Source: Citrobacter sp. 18056 | GTDB taxonomy: Bacteria > Pseudomonadota > Gammaproteobacteria > Enterobacterales > Enterobacteriaceae | NCBI GenBank assembly: GCA_902706235.1 | Contig: CACSJR010000018.1 | Span: forward strand, 48,268-112,267 | Direction of reading: 5' to 3' | DNA: 64,000 nt | Part shown: positions 20,033 through 29,650 of the stretch, piece after piece | How the letters are laid out: each line of letters starts with the position of its first letter | How positions within the stretch are numbered: the stretch's first letter is position 1 | Made by a program: the position numbers and the translations under genes | Notes under the pieces: model-generated | The model's input: the letters and a program-made list of their open reading frames with translations, nothing else | Databases searched by the model: none | Told to the model about the DNA's origin: nothing

Positions 20033-20099
20033 AAAAAAGGGGTAATCTGATCGTGTTAGAATGCCCGTCTTCCCGTTGTCTTTTTTGGGCCCCTTTTTT
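20033..20099 (+). promoter_or_regulatory. cadC leader inverted repeat
   Basis: AAAAAAGGGG (20033-20042) and CCCCTTTTTT (20090-20099) are perfectly complementary. The second arm abuts the cadC ATG, and no Shine-Dalgarno sequence is visible there. The pair could form a long-range leader hairpin covering the translation start. Confidence 0.5.
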
Positions 20100-21599
20100 A
20101 TGCAACAACCTGTTGTACTCATTGGCGAATGGCTGGTTACGCCTGCCGTAAATCAGATAAGCCGTCAGGGACGTCAACTTACACTAGAACCTCGCCTCAT
20201 TGACCTTCTGGTTTACTTTGCCCATCACCCCGATGAAGTCCTGAGCAGAGATGAACTTATCGACCACGTCTGGACGCGCAATGTCGTGACCAATCACGTC
20301 GTGACCCAGAGCATTTCTGAATTGCGTAAGTCGCTGAAAGACGGTGATGAGAGCAGCCCGGAATACATTGTGACGGTGCCGAAGCGCGGCTATAAGCTGG
20401 CGGCCACCGTTATCTGGTGCACGGAAGAAGGTGCAGAATTAACGCCAGTCCCGCCTCCTGCGGCGATAATAATCCCAGGCACAGAACCTGACCGTGCACC
20501 AACAACCCCGCCAGAAAAACGCCGCAGCATTACGACCTGGTGGGTCTGGGGACTGTTCTTGCTGGCACTGTTCAGCTGTGTGGCGCTGGTCGCAATGTCG
20601 ACAATAAACTCCCATCCGCCAGTCACCAAAACGCGCCTGTTGCTCAACCCGCGCGATATCGATATCCGTTTGGCGGACGGCAACTCCTGTAATAATGCGG
20701 CCTCGCAGCGAACGTACGCGGTGGGGCTTGGCAGCCTGATTACCACGTCGTTAAATACTTTCTCGACCTATATGGTGCATGACAAAACCAACTACAACGT
20801 CAACGAGCCGAGCAGTTCGGGTAAAACGCTGACCATTGAGTTTGTGAATCAGCGCCATTACCGCGCTCAGCAGTGCTTTATGTCAGTGCAGCTGGTTGAT
20901 AACGCCGACGGCTCCATGATGCTCGATAAGCGTTACTTCGTCACCAGCGCTAACCCGCTGTCGATTCAGAACGACCTGATGAGCAGCCTGTCGGAGGCGC
21001 TGACGCAGCCGTGGCCAGAGCGGATGCAGGCCATGCTTCACATGTACCAGCCGCCGCAGAGCACATCGCTGACTCACTTTTATCAGGCGCATCAGCTATT
21101 AATGAAAGGCGATATTGATTCACTCAGCAAAGCCAGCGCGGTTCTCGACGACGTGATTTCCGATTCGCCGGGCTTTACCTATGCGCTGGCGGAAAAAGCC
21201 ATTGTCGATGTCTTACGTCATTCTCAGCAGCCGATGAATGAAACACAGCTGGCGGAGCTCAATGCGGAAATAACCCGTGTCAGCAATAATCCTGAGATTA
21301 AAAATACCGCGGCATTCTATCAAATAAAGACCATCGATATGCTTGGACAAGGAAAAGTTGATGATGCATTCACGGCGATTAATTCAGGCATTGACCTTGA
21401 AATGTCGTGGATGAATTACGTGTTGCTCGGCAAGGTCTACGAAATGAAAGGTAAAAACCGTCTCGCGGCAGACGCGTATATTACCGCATTCAATTTGCGA
21501 CCAGGCGAGAACACACTTTACTGGATTGAAAATAGCGTATTCCAGACTTCCGTTACCCGCGTCGTCCCCTATCTCGACAACTTCCTCGCTGCAGAATAA
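20100..21599 (+). CDS. cadC: Transmembrane acid/lysine sensor-regulator CadC
   Basis: ToxR-like one-component activator of cadBA (499 aa). Residues 1-~105 form an OmpR-type winged helix (LTLEPRLIDLLVYFAHH, TNHVVTQSISELRKSLKD, TVPKRGYKL). A proline-rich linker follows, with a PPP run at residues 118-120, then one transmembrane helix (~146-168) and a periplasmic pH-sensing domain. That domain keeps cysteines in GNSCNNAAS-like and AQQCFMS contexts, matching the redox pair of E. coli CadC. I chose the ATG at 20100 (MQQPVV) by homology; the frame is open to 20061. It is transcribed in the same direction as cadBA. Confidence 0.95.
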   Translation: MQQPVVLIGEWLVTPAVNQISRQGRQLTLEPRLIDLLVYFAHHPDEVLSRDELIDHVWTRNVVTNHVVTQSISELRKSLKDGDESSPEYIVTVPKRGYKLAATVIWCTEEGAELTPVPPPAAIIIPGTEPDRAPTTPPEKRRSITTWWVWGLFLLALFSCVALVAMSTINSHPPVTKTRLLLNPRDIDIRLADGNSCNNAASQRTYAVGLGSLITTSLNTFSTYMVHDKTNYNVNEPSSSGKTLTIEFVNQRHYRAQQCFMSVQLVDNADGSMMLDKRYFVTSANPLSIQNDLMSSLSEALTQPWPERMQAMLHMYQPPQSTSLTHFYQAHQLLMKGDIDSLSKASAVLDDVISDSPGFTYALAEKAIVDVLRHSQQPMNETQLAELNAEITRVSNNPEIKNTAAFYQIKTIDMLGQGKVDDAFTAINSGIDLEMSWMNYVLLGKVYEMKGKNRLAADAYITAFNLRPGENTLYWIENSVFQTSVTRVVPYLDNFLAAE

Positions 21600-21976
21600 G
21601 TCAGAAATATGAATAACCTCATCGCGTGGAATAAAACACGCGTGATGAGGTTAATTATATGTATCTCATGAACACCTGAATTGTTATCTCTTTCGAGACA
21701 AAAACCCGCGCAAAGCAACATTGATTTAACCCGCAAAACCAAAAACAACACACTGAAAAACAACGACATTTACCTTTTCATGATATCAACATGTCATCCT
21801 GATGTGTTAACGCAGAAAAGTCAGGATGTCATTTGTCTGACGTTTGCGATTACTTCACTTTATCTTTAGGACTTCTCTGCTGGAGATCTTTAATCTTGAA
21901 CTCAGTCGGTCGGGTCATAACCATAACTTGCAATATGTCCCGGGCCTCCAAAATAAACACCAGGAGAATACAAACC
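21600..21976. promoter_or_regulatory. AT-rich cadBA promoter region
   Basis: These 377 bp lie between cadC and cadB and are strongly AT-rich after the cadC hairpin. In E. coli the equivalent region carries the H-NS-silenced Pcad promoter and two CadC sites. I cannot delimit those sites here by eye. Confidence 0.6.
21615..21653 (+). terminator. cadC terminator hairpin
   Basis: AACCTCATC(GCGTG) and (CACGC)GTGATGAGGTT form a long stem with an ~8-nt loop 15 nt after the cadC stop. The tail TTAATTATAT is A/T-rich and not a pure U-tract. Confidence 0.65.
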
Positions 21977-23302
21977 ATGAGTTCTGCCAAAAAGATCGGG
22001 CTCTTCGCCTGTACCGGTGTAGTCGCCGGGAATATGATGGGGAGCGGCATTGCCTTATTACCCGCGAACCTCGCCAGCATCGGTGGTATTGCCATCTGGG
22101 GCTGGGTTATTTCTATTATTGGTGCAATGTCTCTGGCTTATGTTTACGCCCGACTGGCAACCAAAAACCCACAAGAAGGTGGCCCGATTGCCTACGCGGG
22201 TGAATTATCCCCGGCGTTCGGCTTCCAGACCGGTGTCCTTTATTACCACGCGAACTGGATTGGTAACCTGGCAATCGGCATTACCGCCGTTTCTTATCTT
22301 TCGACCTTCTTCCCGGTCTTAAATGATCCCGTACCGGCCGGTCTGGCCTGTATTGCTATTGTCTGGATTTTCACCTTCGTGAATATGCTCGGTGGTACCT
22401 GGGTGAGTCGCCTGACCACCATTGGTCTGGTGCTGGTGCTTATTCCGGTCGTGGTGACAGCGGTTATCGGCTGGCACTGGTTTGATATGGCGACTTATCA
22501 GGCTAACTGGAACACCTCGGCCACCACGGATTATCACGCGGTAATCAAAAGTATCTTGCTGTGCCTGTGGGCGTTCGTCGGCGTTGAATCTGCCGCTGTC
22601 AGCACCGGTATGGTCAAAAACCCGAAACGCACCGTACCGCTGGCAACCATGCTGGGTACAGCAATCGCGGGTGTGATTTATATTCTGGCGACTCAGGTCA
22701 TTACCGGTATGTACCCTGCGGCTGAAATGGCAGCATCGGGCGCGCCGTTCGCTATCAGCGCCTCCACCATTATGGGCAGCTGGGCTGCGCCGATGGTCTC
22801 CGCCTTTACCGCGTTCGCCTGCCTGACCTCTCTGGGTTCGTGGATGATGCTGGTCGGCCAGGCCGGTAAACGTGCCGCTGATGATGGCAACTTCCCGAAA
22901 GTGTATGCCGAAGTTGATGCCAACGGCATCCCTAAAAAAGGTCTGCTGCTGGCCGCGGTGAAAATGACCGCCCTGATGATCCTGATTACGGTGATGAACT
23001 CCAGTGGCGGTAAAGCCTCTGACCTGTTCGGCGAGTTAACCGGTATCGCGGTTCTGCTGACCATGCTGCCTTACTTTTACTCCTGCGTTGACCTGATTCG
23101 TTTTGAAGGCGTCAACGTCCGCAACCTGGTGAGCCTGATTTGTGCCGTGCTCGGCTGTGCGTTCTGCTTCATTGCCCTGATGGGCGCCAGCTCCTTCGAG
23201 CTGTCCGGCACCTTCATCGTGAGCCTCATCATCCTGATGTTCTACGGCCGCAAAATGAATCAGCGTGAACACAGCGACGACAACACCGCCAGCGCTCACT
23301 AA
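21977..23302 (+). CDS. cadB: Lysine:cadaverine antiporter
   Basis: Inner-membrane APC-family antiporter (441 aa) importing lysine and exporting cadaverine, paired with CadA for acid resistance. About 12 hydrophobic segments are visible; the substrate-site motif GVVAGNMMGSGIALLPANLA lies at residues ~14-33, and ILLCLWAFVGVESAAVSTG is also typical. I chose the ATG at 21977 (MSSAKKIGLF), which has CAGGAG upstream; the open frame extends back to 21833 without homology. It is first in the cadBA operon, with cadA 81 nt downstream. Confidence 0.97.
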   Translation: MSSAKKIGLFACTGVVAGNMMGSGIALLPANLASIGGIAIWGWVISIIGAMSLAYVYARLATKNPQEGGPIAYAGELSPAFGFQTGVLYYHANWIGNLAIGITAVSYLSTFFPVLNDPVPAGLACIAIVWIFTFVNMLGGTWVSRLTTIGLVLVLIPVVVTAVIGWHWFDMATYQANWNTSATTDYHAVIKSILLCLWAFVGVESAAVSTGMVKNPKRTVPLATMLGTAIAGVIYILATQVITGMYPAAEMAASGAPFAISASTIMGSWAAPMVSAFTAFACLTSLGSWMMLVGQAGKRAADDGNFPKVYAEVDANGIPKKGLLLAAVKMTALMILITVMNSSGGKASDLFGELTGIAVLLTMLPYFYSCVDLIRFEGVNVRNLVSLICAVLGCAFCFIALMGASSFELSGTFIVSLIILMFYGRKMNQREHSDDNTASAH

Positions 23303-23383
23303 GCCCTAACCCATTTCTCACGGCTCCTCTCTTCACCTGTCACCTCGTGACGGGAGGGGCCATCTACGCCTGGAGATACGACT

Positions 23384-25525
23384 ATGAACGTTATCGCAAT
23401 CATGAATCACATGGGTGTCTACTTCAAAGAAGAGCCTATTCGTGAACTGCACCGCGCCCTTGAGCACCTGGATTTCCGCATCGTTTACCCTAACGATCGC
23501 GAAGATTTACTGAAGCTGATTGAGAACAATGCCCGCCTGTGCGGCGTGATTTTCGACTGGGATAAATACAATCTCGAACTGTGTGAAGAAATTAGCAAGC
23601 TGAACGAGTACATGCCGCTGTACGCCTTTGCCAATACCTACTCAACTCTCGATGTGAGCCTGAATGACCTGCGGATGCAGGTGCGCTTCTTCGAATATGC
23701 GCTGGGTGCAGCGGAAGATATCGCGGCGAAAATCCAGCAGAATACCGACGAGTACATCGACACAATCCTGCCGCCGCTGACCAAATCGCTGTTCAAATAT
23801 GTGCGTGAAGGCAAATACACCTTCTGTACGCCAGGCCACATGGGCGGTACCGCCTTCCAGAAAAGCCCGGTCGGCAGCCTGTTTTATGATTTCTTTGGCC
23901 CGAACACCATGAAATCTGACGTGTCGATTTCCGTGTCTGAACTGGGATCTCTGCTCGACCACAGCGGCCCGCACAAAGAAGCGGAAGAGTACATCGCCCG
24001 CGTCTTCAACGCTGAACGCAGCTATATGGTGACCAACGGCACATCCACGGCGAACAAAATCGTCGGTATGTATTCCGCTCCGGCGGGCAGCACCGTGCTT
24101 ATCGACCGTAACTGCCATAAGTCGCTCACCCATCTGATGATGATGAGCAACATCACGCCGATTTATTTCCGTCCGACCCGTAACGCCTACGGCATCCTCG
24201 GCGGCATTCCGCAGAGCGAATTCCAGCGCGCGACCATTGCGAAACGCGTAAAAGAAACACCGAACGCCAGCTGGCCGGTACACGCGGTGATCACCAACTC
24301 GACGTATGATGGTCTGCTGTATAACACCGACTTCATCAAGAAAACCCTCGATGTGAAATCGATTCACTTCGATTCTGCCTGGGTGCCTTACACCAACTTC
24401 TCGCCGATTTACGCTGGGAAAAGCGGGATGAGCGGCGGTCGCGTGGAAGGGAAAGTGATTTACGAAACCCAGTCTACGCACAAACTACTGGCTGCGTTCT
24501 CTCAGGCATCGATGATCCACGTGAAGGGCGACGTTAACGAAGAAACCTTTAACGAAGCCTACATGATGCACACGACTACTTCTCCGCATTACGGGATTGT
24601 GGCCTCCACCGAAACCGCAGCGGCGATGATGAAAGGTAACGCCGGTAAGCGCCTGATCAACGGTTCTATTGAACGCGCTATCAAGTTCCGTAAAGAGATT
24701 AAACGTCTGAAAGGCGAATCCGAAGGCTGGTTCTTCGACGTCTGGCAGCCTGAGCACATTGACGGTGCGGAATGCTGGCCGTTGCGCTCAGACAGCGCGT
24801 GGCACGGCTTCAAAAACATCGACAACGAACATATGTATCTTGACCCGATCAAAGTCACCATTCTGACTCCGGGAATGAAAAAAGACGGTTCGATGGATGA
24901 GTTTGGTATTCCGGCGAGCATCGTGGCGAAATACCTCGATGAGCGTGGGCTCGTGGTTGAGAAAACCGGTCCGTATAACCTGCTGTTCCTGTTCAGCATC
25001 GGGATCGACAAAACCAAAGCGTTGAGCCTGCTGCGTGCGCTGACCGATTTCAAACGTGCGTTCGACCTGAACCTGCGAGTGAAAAACCTGCTGCCATCAC
25101 TGTATCGTGAAAATCCAGAATTTTACGAAAACATGCGCGTACAGGATTTGGCGCAGAACATCCACAAACTGGTTGAACATCACAACCTGCCGGACCTGAT
25201 GTTCCGGGCATTTGAAGTGCTGCCAGCGATGGTGATGACGCCGTTCGACGCGTTCCAGAAAGAGCTGCACGGTGAAACCGAAGAGGTTTACCTCGAGGAG
25301 ACCGTGGGTCGGGTGAATGCCAACATGATCCTGCCGTATCCTCCAGGCGTACCGCTGGTTATGCCAGGTGAGATGATCACCGAGGAAAGCCGTCCGGTGC
25401 TGGAATTCTTGCAGATGCTGTGTGAAATCGGCGCTCACTATCCGGGCTTCGAAACCGACATCCACGGTGCTTATCGTCAGACTGACGGGCGTTACACCGT
25501 TAAAGTGCTGAAAAACAGTAAGTAA
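23384..25525 (+). CDS. cadA: Inducible lysine decarboxylase
   Basis: PLP-dependent acid-induced decarboxylase (713 aa; E. coli CadA 715) converting lysine to cadaverine and CO2, consuming a proton. The N-terminal wing domain begins MNVIAIMNHMGVYF. The PLP domain has the Schiff-base lysine in ETQSTHKLLAAFSQAS (Lys367, identical numbering to E. coli) and HFDSAWVPYTNF. The C-terminal domain ends in HGAYRQTDGRYTVKVLKN. The family forms decamers and binds ppGpp and RavA. It is the second gene of cadBA and ends in a strong terminator. Confidence 0.98.
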   Translation: MNVIAIMNHMGVYFKEEPIRELHRALEHLDFRIVYPNDREDLLKLIENNARLCGVIFDWDKYNLELCEEISKLNEYMPLYAFANTYSTLDVSLNDLRMQVRFFEYALGAAEDIAAKIQQNTDEYIDTILPPLTKSLFKYVREGKYTFCTPGHMGGTAFQKSPVGSLFYDFFGPNTMKSDVSISVSELGSLLDHSGPHKEAEEYIARVFNAERSYMVTNGTSTANKIVGMYSAPAGSTVLIDRNCHKSLTHLMMMSNITPIYFRPTRNAYGILGGIPQSEFQRATIAKRVKETPNASWPVHAVITNSTYDGLLYNTDFIKKTLDVKSIHFDSAWVPYTNFSPIYAGKSGMSGGRVEGKVIYETQSTHKLLAAFSQASMIHVKGDVNEETFNEAYMMHTTTSPHYGIVASTETAAAMMKGNAGKRLINGSIERAIKFRKEIKRLKGESEGWFFDVWQPEHIDGAECWPLRSDSAWHGFKNIDNEHMYLDPIKVTILTPGMKKDGSMDEFGIPASIVAKYLDERGLVVEKTGPYNLLFLFSIGIDKTKALSLLRALTDFKRAFDLNLRVKNLLPSLYRENPEFYENMRVQDLAQNIHKLVEHHNLPDLMFRAFEVLPAMVMTPFDAFQKELHGETEEVYLEETVGRVNANMILPYPPGVPLVMPGEMITEESRPVLEFLQMLCEIGAHYPGFETDIHGAYRQTDGRYTVKVLKNSK

Positions 25526-25531
25526 GAAACG

Positions 25532-25559
25532 AGGGAAGTGGCGTGCCACTTCCCTTTTT
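25532..25559 (+). terminator. cadBA rho-independent terminator
   Basis: Stem AGGGAAGTGGC/GCCACTTCCCT with a 2-nt apex, followed by TTTTT, directly after cadA. Confidence 0.9.
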
Positions 25560-25635
25560 GCCGGGTGGCGCGGCGCTTACCCGGCCTACTACATTTTTAT
25601 CCCGTAGGCCCGCGCAAGCGCAACGCCGCCGGGCA
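25560..25635. repeat. REP/BIME element (two inverted REP units)
   Basis: GCCGGGTGGCGCGGCG...TTACCCGGCCTAC followed by the inverted unit GTAGGCCCGCGCAAGCG...GCCGCCGGGC. Both units fit the enterobacterial REP (PU) pattern, forming a BIME between cadA and dtpC. Confidence 0.85.
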
Positions 25636-25661
25636 ACTCTGACAAAGCGCAGGGAGACAAC

Positions 25662-27128
25662 ATGCAAACACCCTCACAACCGCGCGCGATTTACTACATC
25701 GTGGCGATTCAAATCTGGGAATACTTCAGCTTTTACGGCATGCGTGCCCTGCTCATCCTTTATCTCACCCACCAGCTCGGCTTCGACGACAGCCACGCCA
25801 TTGGCCTGTTCAGCGCCTACGCCTCACTGGTGTACGTCACCCCTATTCTCGGCGGCTGGATTGCCGACCGTCTGCTCGGCAACCGCGTCGCAGTGATTAC
25901 CGGTGCGCTTCTGATGACGCTGGGCCACATCGTGCTGGGCCTCGAGTCTGATTCCGCGACGAGCCTGTATCTGGCGCTGGCGATCATCATCTGCGGCTAT
26001 GGCCTGTTCAAATCGAACATCAGCTGCTTGCTGGGAGAACTGTACGACGCGAATGACAGCCGCCGTGACGGCGGATTCTCGCTGTTGTACGCCGCGGGAA
26101 ACATCGGCTCTATCGCCGCCCCAATTGTCTGCGGGCTGGCCGCTCAGTGGTACGGCTGGCATGTCGGCTTTGCGCTGGCCGGAATCGGCATGTTTATCGG
26201 CCTGATGGTTTTCCTCAGCGGTCATCATCACTTTCGTCATACCCGCGGCGTCAATCGACCTGCCCTGAACAGCAAACACTTTGTCCTGCCGGTCTGGGGC
26301 TGGCTGGTGGTAATGCTGTGCATCGCACCGGTGTTCTTCACTATATTGCTGGAACGCGACTGGGCAGGTTATCTGCTGGCGGCGGTCTGCCTCTTTGCCG
26401 CACAGATGATGGCGCGGATTATGATTACTTCGCCGGAGCACCGTCGCGCGCTGTGGCAAATTGTTCTGCTGATGCTGAGCGGCACACTGTTCTGGGTATT
26501 AGCTCAGCAGGGCGGCAGCTCAATAAGCCTGTTTATAGACCACTTTGTTAACCGCCAGTGGCTGCAGTTCACTGTGCCGACCGCGCTGTTCCAGTCGGTG
26601 AATGCGGTTGCAGTGATGAGCGCAGGCGTGGTGCTGGCCTGGCTAGTGAGTCCGGGTGATCATCCTCATTCAGCATTACGCGTATGGCTGAAGTTTGCCT
26701 TCGGTCTGGCGCTGATGGGCGCAGGCTTTATGCTGCTGGCACTCAATGCTCGCGAGGGCCAGATCCACGATCACGCCTCTATGAGCCTGATGGTGGCGGG
26801 TCTGGCACTAATGGGGTTTGCCGAATTGTTTATCGATCCAGTCGCAATGGCGCAAATAACGCGTCTGAATATGCCGGGCGTCACCGGCGTGCTGACTGGC
26901 ATCTACATGCTGGCGACCGGTGCCGTCGCTAACTGGCTGGCGGGCGTGGTGGCACAGCGCACCACCGAATCGCAAATCAGCGAAACTGCCGTCGCCGCCT
27001 ACGGTCACTTTTTCTCACAAATGGGCGAATGGACACTCGGCTGCGTGGCAGTGATGATTATTGTGCTGGCGGGCAGAAGACTGTTGGGAAACGGTGTGCC
27101 AGAGCTGGCAGAGGCTGGTGAGGAGTAA
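25662..27128 (+). CDS. dtpC: Di/tripeptide:proton symporter DtpC (YjdL)
   Basis: POT-family inner-membrane peptide transporter (488 aa; E. coli DtpC 485). About 14 hydrophobic segments are visible. The first-helix motif [14 protein letters not shown] is the DtpC/DtpD form of the POT ExxERFxYYG signature, and [12 protein letters not shown] is the second POT motif. It follows AGGGAGACAAC. In K-12 this gene also follows cadA, so the whole cadC-cadB-cadA-dtpC block has kept its order although it sits at a different chromosomal site. The physiological link to lysine metabolism is inferred from context (import of lysine-containing peptides). Confidence 0.93.
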   Translation: MQTPSQPRAIYYIVAIQIWEYFSFYGMRALLILYLTHQLGFDDSHAIGLFSAYASLVYVTPILGGWIADRLLGNRVAVITGALLMTLGHIVLGLESDSATSLYLALAIIICGYGLFKSNISCLLGELYDANDSRRDGGFSLLYAAGNIGSIAAPIVCGLAAQWYGWHVGFALAGIGMFIGLMVFLSGHHHFRHTRGVNRPALNSKHFVLPVWGWLVVMLCIAPVFFTILLERDWAGYLLAAVCLFAAQMMARIMITSPEHRRALWQIVLLMLSGTLFWVLAQQGGSSISLFIDHFVNRQWLQFTVPTALFQSVNAVAVMSAGVVLAWLVSPGDHPHSALRVWLKFAFGLALMGAGFMLLALNAREGQIHDHASMSLMVAGLALMGFAELFIDPVAMAQITRLNMPGVTGVLTGIYMLATGAVANWLAGVVAQRTTESQISETAVAAYGHFFSQMGEWTLGCVAVMIIVLAGRRLLGNGVPELAEAGEE

Positions 27129-27137
27129 CGTTTAAAC

Positions 27138-27165
27138 CGCTGCCCGCGGAACGTGGCGGGCAGCG
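27138..27165. terminator. Stem-loop between convergent dtpC and glnB
   Basis: Perfect 10-bp stem CGCTGCCCGC/GCGGGCAGCG with an 8-nt loop between the two convergent stop codons. No strong U-tract is present on either side, so it is a candidate bidirectional terminator. Confidence 0.55.
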
Positions 27166-27196
27166 ATAACGCGCCTCGGGGAGAGACGCGCAAAAA

Positions 27197-27571
<375 letters not shown>

Positions 27572-27599
27572 CTATCATAACGTCGTAGCGGGTGGCGGG

Positions 27600-28937
27600 C
27601 TACTCTTTAAAATCGTTGGCGTCGAGTTCGTGGCGCGAGAGTAATTTGTAGAATTCGGTACGGTTGCGCCCCGCCATTCTCGCGGCGTGCGTCACATTCC
27701 CTTTGGTGATTTGCAGCAGCTTGCGCAGGTAGTTGAGTTCAAACTGATTACGCGCCTCGACAAACGTCGGCAGCGCGGTGTTTTCCCCTTCCAGCGCCTG
27801 CTCCACCAGCGCATCGCCAATCACCGGCGACGACGTGAGCGCCACGCACTGCTCGATGACGTTCACCAGCTGACGTACGTTCCCCGGCCAGTTGGCGGTC
27901 ATCAGTCGTTTCATCGCATCGGTCGAGAATGCCCTGACGAACGGCTTATGGCGGTCGGCGGACTGACGCAGCAGATGATTGGCCAGCAGCGGGATATCTT
28001 CGGTACGCTCGGCCAGCGACGGAATTTTCAGGCTGACGACGTTGAGACGGTAGTACAAATCCTCGCGGAATTCGCCGCGCGCCATCGCCTTCGGTAAATC
28101 ACGGTGGGTGGCGGAAACAATCCGCACGTTAATGTCGATATCGCGGTTGCTGCCCAGCGGACGGATTTTGCGCTCCTGCAGTACGCGCAGCAGTTTGACC
28201 TGCAGCGGCGACGGCATATCACCAATCTCATCAAGGAACAGCGTGCCGCCTTCAGCTGCCTGGAACAGGCCTTCACGATTGCTGACCGCGCCGGTAAATG
28301 CCCCGCGCGCATGACCGAACAGTTCAGACTCCAACAGCTGTTCCGGCAGTGCGCCACAGTTGATGGCGATGAACGGGTACTTTCCGCGCGGGCTGGCATT
28401 GTGAATGGCCTGGGCGAAAATCTCTTTCCCGGTACCGCTCTGCCCGTTAATCAGCACGCTGACATCGGACTGTGCCACCATTCGCGCCTGCTCCAGCAAA
28501 CGCAGCATCACCGGGCTTCGGGTTACAATCGATTCGCGCCACTGATCGTCAGTCGCGGCGGCGGTATGCACCAGCGCTTCATCAATGGCTTTATACAGCG
28601 CGTCTTTGTCCACCGGCTTGGTCAGGAAGCTGAAGACGCCCTGCTGCGTGGCGGCGACGGCATCAGGAATCGATCCGTGCGCGGTCAGGATGATCACCGG
28701 TTTCCCCGGCTGCACTTTTTGGATCTCAGCGAAAAGCTGCAGCCCGTCCATTTCGTCCATCCGCAGATCGCTTATCACCAGATCGACGTTTTCACGCGCC
28801 AGCACGCGCAGCCCTTCCTGTCCGCTTTCGGCGGTTACCACCGAGAAGCCTTCGCTGGTCAAACGCATGCCGAGCAGCTTAAGCAAGCCAGGATCGTCAT
28901 CGACCAGTAAAAGGTGTGCGGGCTTGCGTCCTGTCAT
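27600..28937 (-). CDS. glrR: Sigma54-dependent response regulator GlrR (QseF)
   Basis: Response regulator (445 aa) activating the glmY sigma54 promoter. An N-terminal receiver carries the phospho-acceptor Asp57 (DLVISDLRMDEMDG). A central AAA+ domain has Walker A GQSGTGKE, sigma54-contact loop GAFTGA and Walker B TLFLDEIGDM. A C-terminal Fis-type helix-turn-helix ends THAARMAGRNRTEFYKLL. The start codon overlaps the qseG stop by 4 nt (ATGA). It is phosphorylated by GlrK. Three TGTC-N10-GACA target sites lie upstream of glmY in this window. Confidence 0.97.
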   Translation of the reverse strand: MTGRKPAHLLLVDDDPGLLKLLGMRLTSEGFSVVTAESGQEGLRVLARENVDLVISDLRMDEMDGLQLFAEIQKVQPGKPVIILTAHGSIPDAVAATQQGVFSFLTKPVDKDALYKAIDEALVHTAAATDDQWRESIVTRSPVMLRLLEQARMVAQSDVSVLINGQSGTGKEIFAQAIHNASPRGKYPFIAINCGALPEQLLESELFGHARGAFTGAVSNREGLFQAAEGGTLFLDEIGDMPSPLQVKLLRVLQERKIRPLGSNRDIDINVRIVSATHRDLPKAMARGEFREDLYYRLNVVSLKIPSLAERTEDIPLLANHLLRQSADRHKPFVRAFSTDAMKRLMTANWPGNVRQLVNVIEQCVALTSSPVIGDALVEQALEGENTALPTFVEARNQFELNYLRKLLQITKGNVTHAARMAGRNRTEFYKLLSRHELDANDFKE

Positions 28938-29650
28938 GGTTTTTCCTCTCCGGCCGGGGCGTCTTTCGCCGCGGGTGACGAGTCAGCCGCATGCCCCGGA
29001 TCCGGGGTAAAGCTGCTGTTCGCCGGTTTGCGGCTGGAAAGCTGACGTTCGATATCGGTCAGATTCTCCAGTTTACGCGTGGTTAAATCGAGCTGGCTGC
29101 GCAGATGCTGCTGCTGTTGACGCAGAATATCGAGTTCAGCATCTGACGACTGTTGCAGTTTACTGTAGCGCGAACGCTCGTCGGATAGCTGGAGCTGCGA
29201 GGCCTGGCCGTCGCGCCAGATTTGATACAGCGGGCGCACCTGTGATGGAAACTGCGGGATAAAACTGTCGAGGCGGCTCACCGCATCCCGGCGCTCGAGC
29301 GGGCTTATTTTGGCGCTGGCGAGCAATATGCCGCGGCGGAATGCGTCCTGCCAGTTGTCGTCGATATGCTGACGGGCCTCGCTACGCGCCATTTCAGGCG
29401 ACAGACGCTCGGCACAATCCATCCCACGCAGCCAGTACAGCGGGTTTTTCTCAGTGGCATCACCGTGCAGCGACCAGACGTCCATACAGTCGGTGGAGAG
29501 GAAATCCGCCACCTGCTGCTGAGGCAACTTGTCTTCGTCACTGGCATTCATTGCATGCGGAGAAGGGGTACACCCGGCCAGCAGCAAACATGACGATCCG
29601 GCCAGGAGCGAAAGAAAAATGGGGGACATTTTCACCAGACATTGCTTCAT
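28934..29650 (-). CDS. qseG: Outer-membrane lipoprotein QseG
   Basis: Lipoprotein (238 aa) that in E. coli binds the sensor GlrK (QseE) and affects signalling and effector translocation. A signal peptide with lipobox LLAGC gives lipidated Cys27. A long helical region follows with a coiled-coil-like Q/L-rich segment (ELDILRQQQQHLRSQLDL), ending in a low-complexity P/A/D tail. It overlaps glrK and glrR by 4 nt each, so the three genes are translationally coupled. Downstream function is known from E. coli only. Confidence 0.92.
   Translation of the reverse strand: MKQCLVKMSPIFLSLLAGSSCLLLAGCTPSPHAMNASDEDKLPQQQVADFLSTDCMDVWSLHGDATEKNPLYWLRGMDCAERLSPEMARSEARQHIDDNWQDAFRRGILLASAKISPLERRDAVSRLDSFIPQFPSQVRPLYQIWRDGQASQLQLSDERSRYSKLQQSSDAELDILRQQQQHLRSQLDLTTRKLENLTDIERQLSSRKPANSSFTPDPGHAADSSPAAKDAPAGEEKP

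Noticed and set aside
21833..21976. N-terminal extension of CadB
   Set aside because: It lies in the AT-rich promoter region. The MSSAKK start at 21977 has CAGGAG and matches the E. coli protein.
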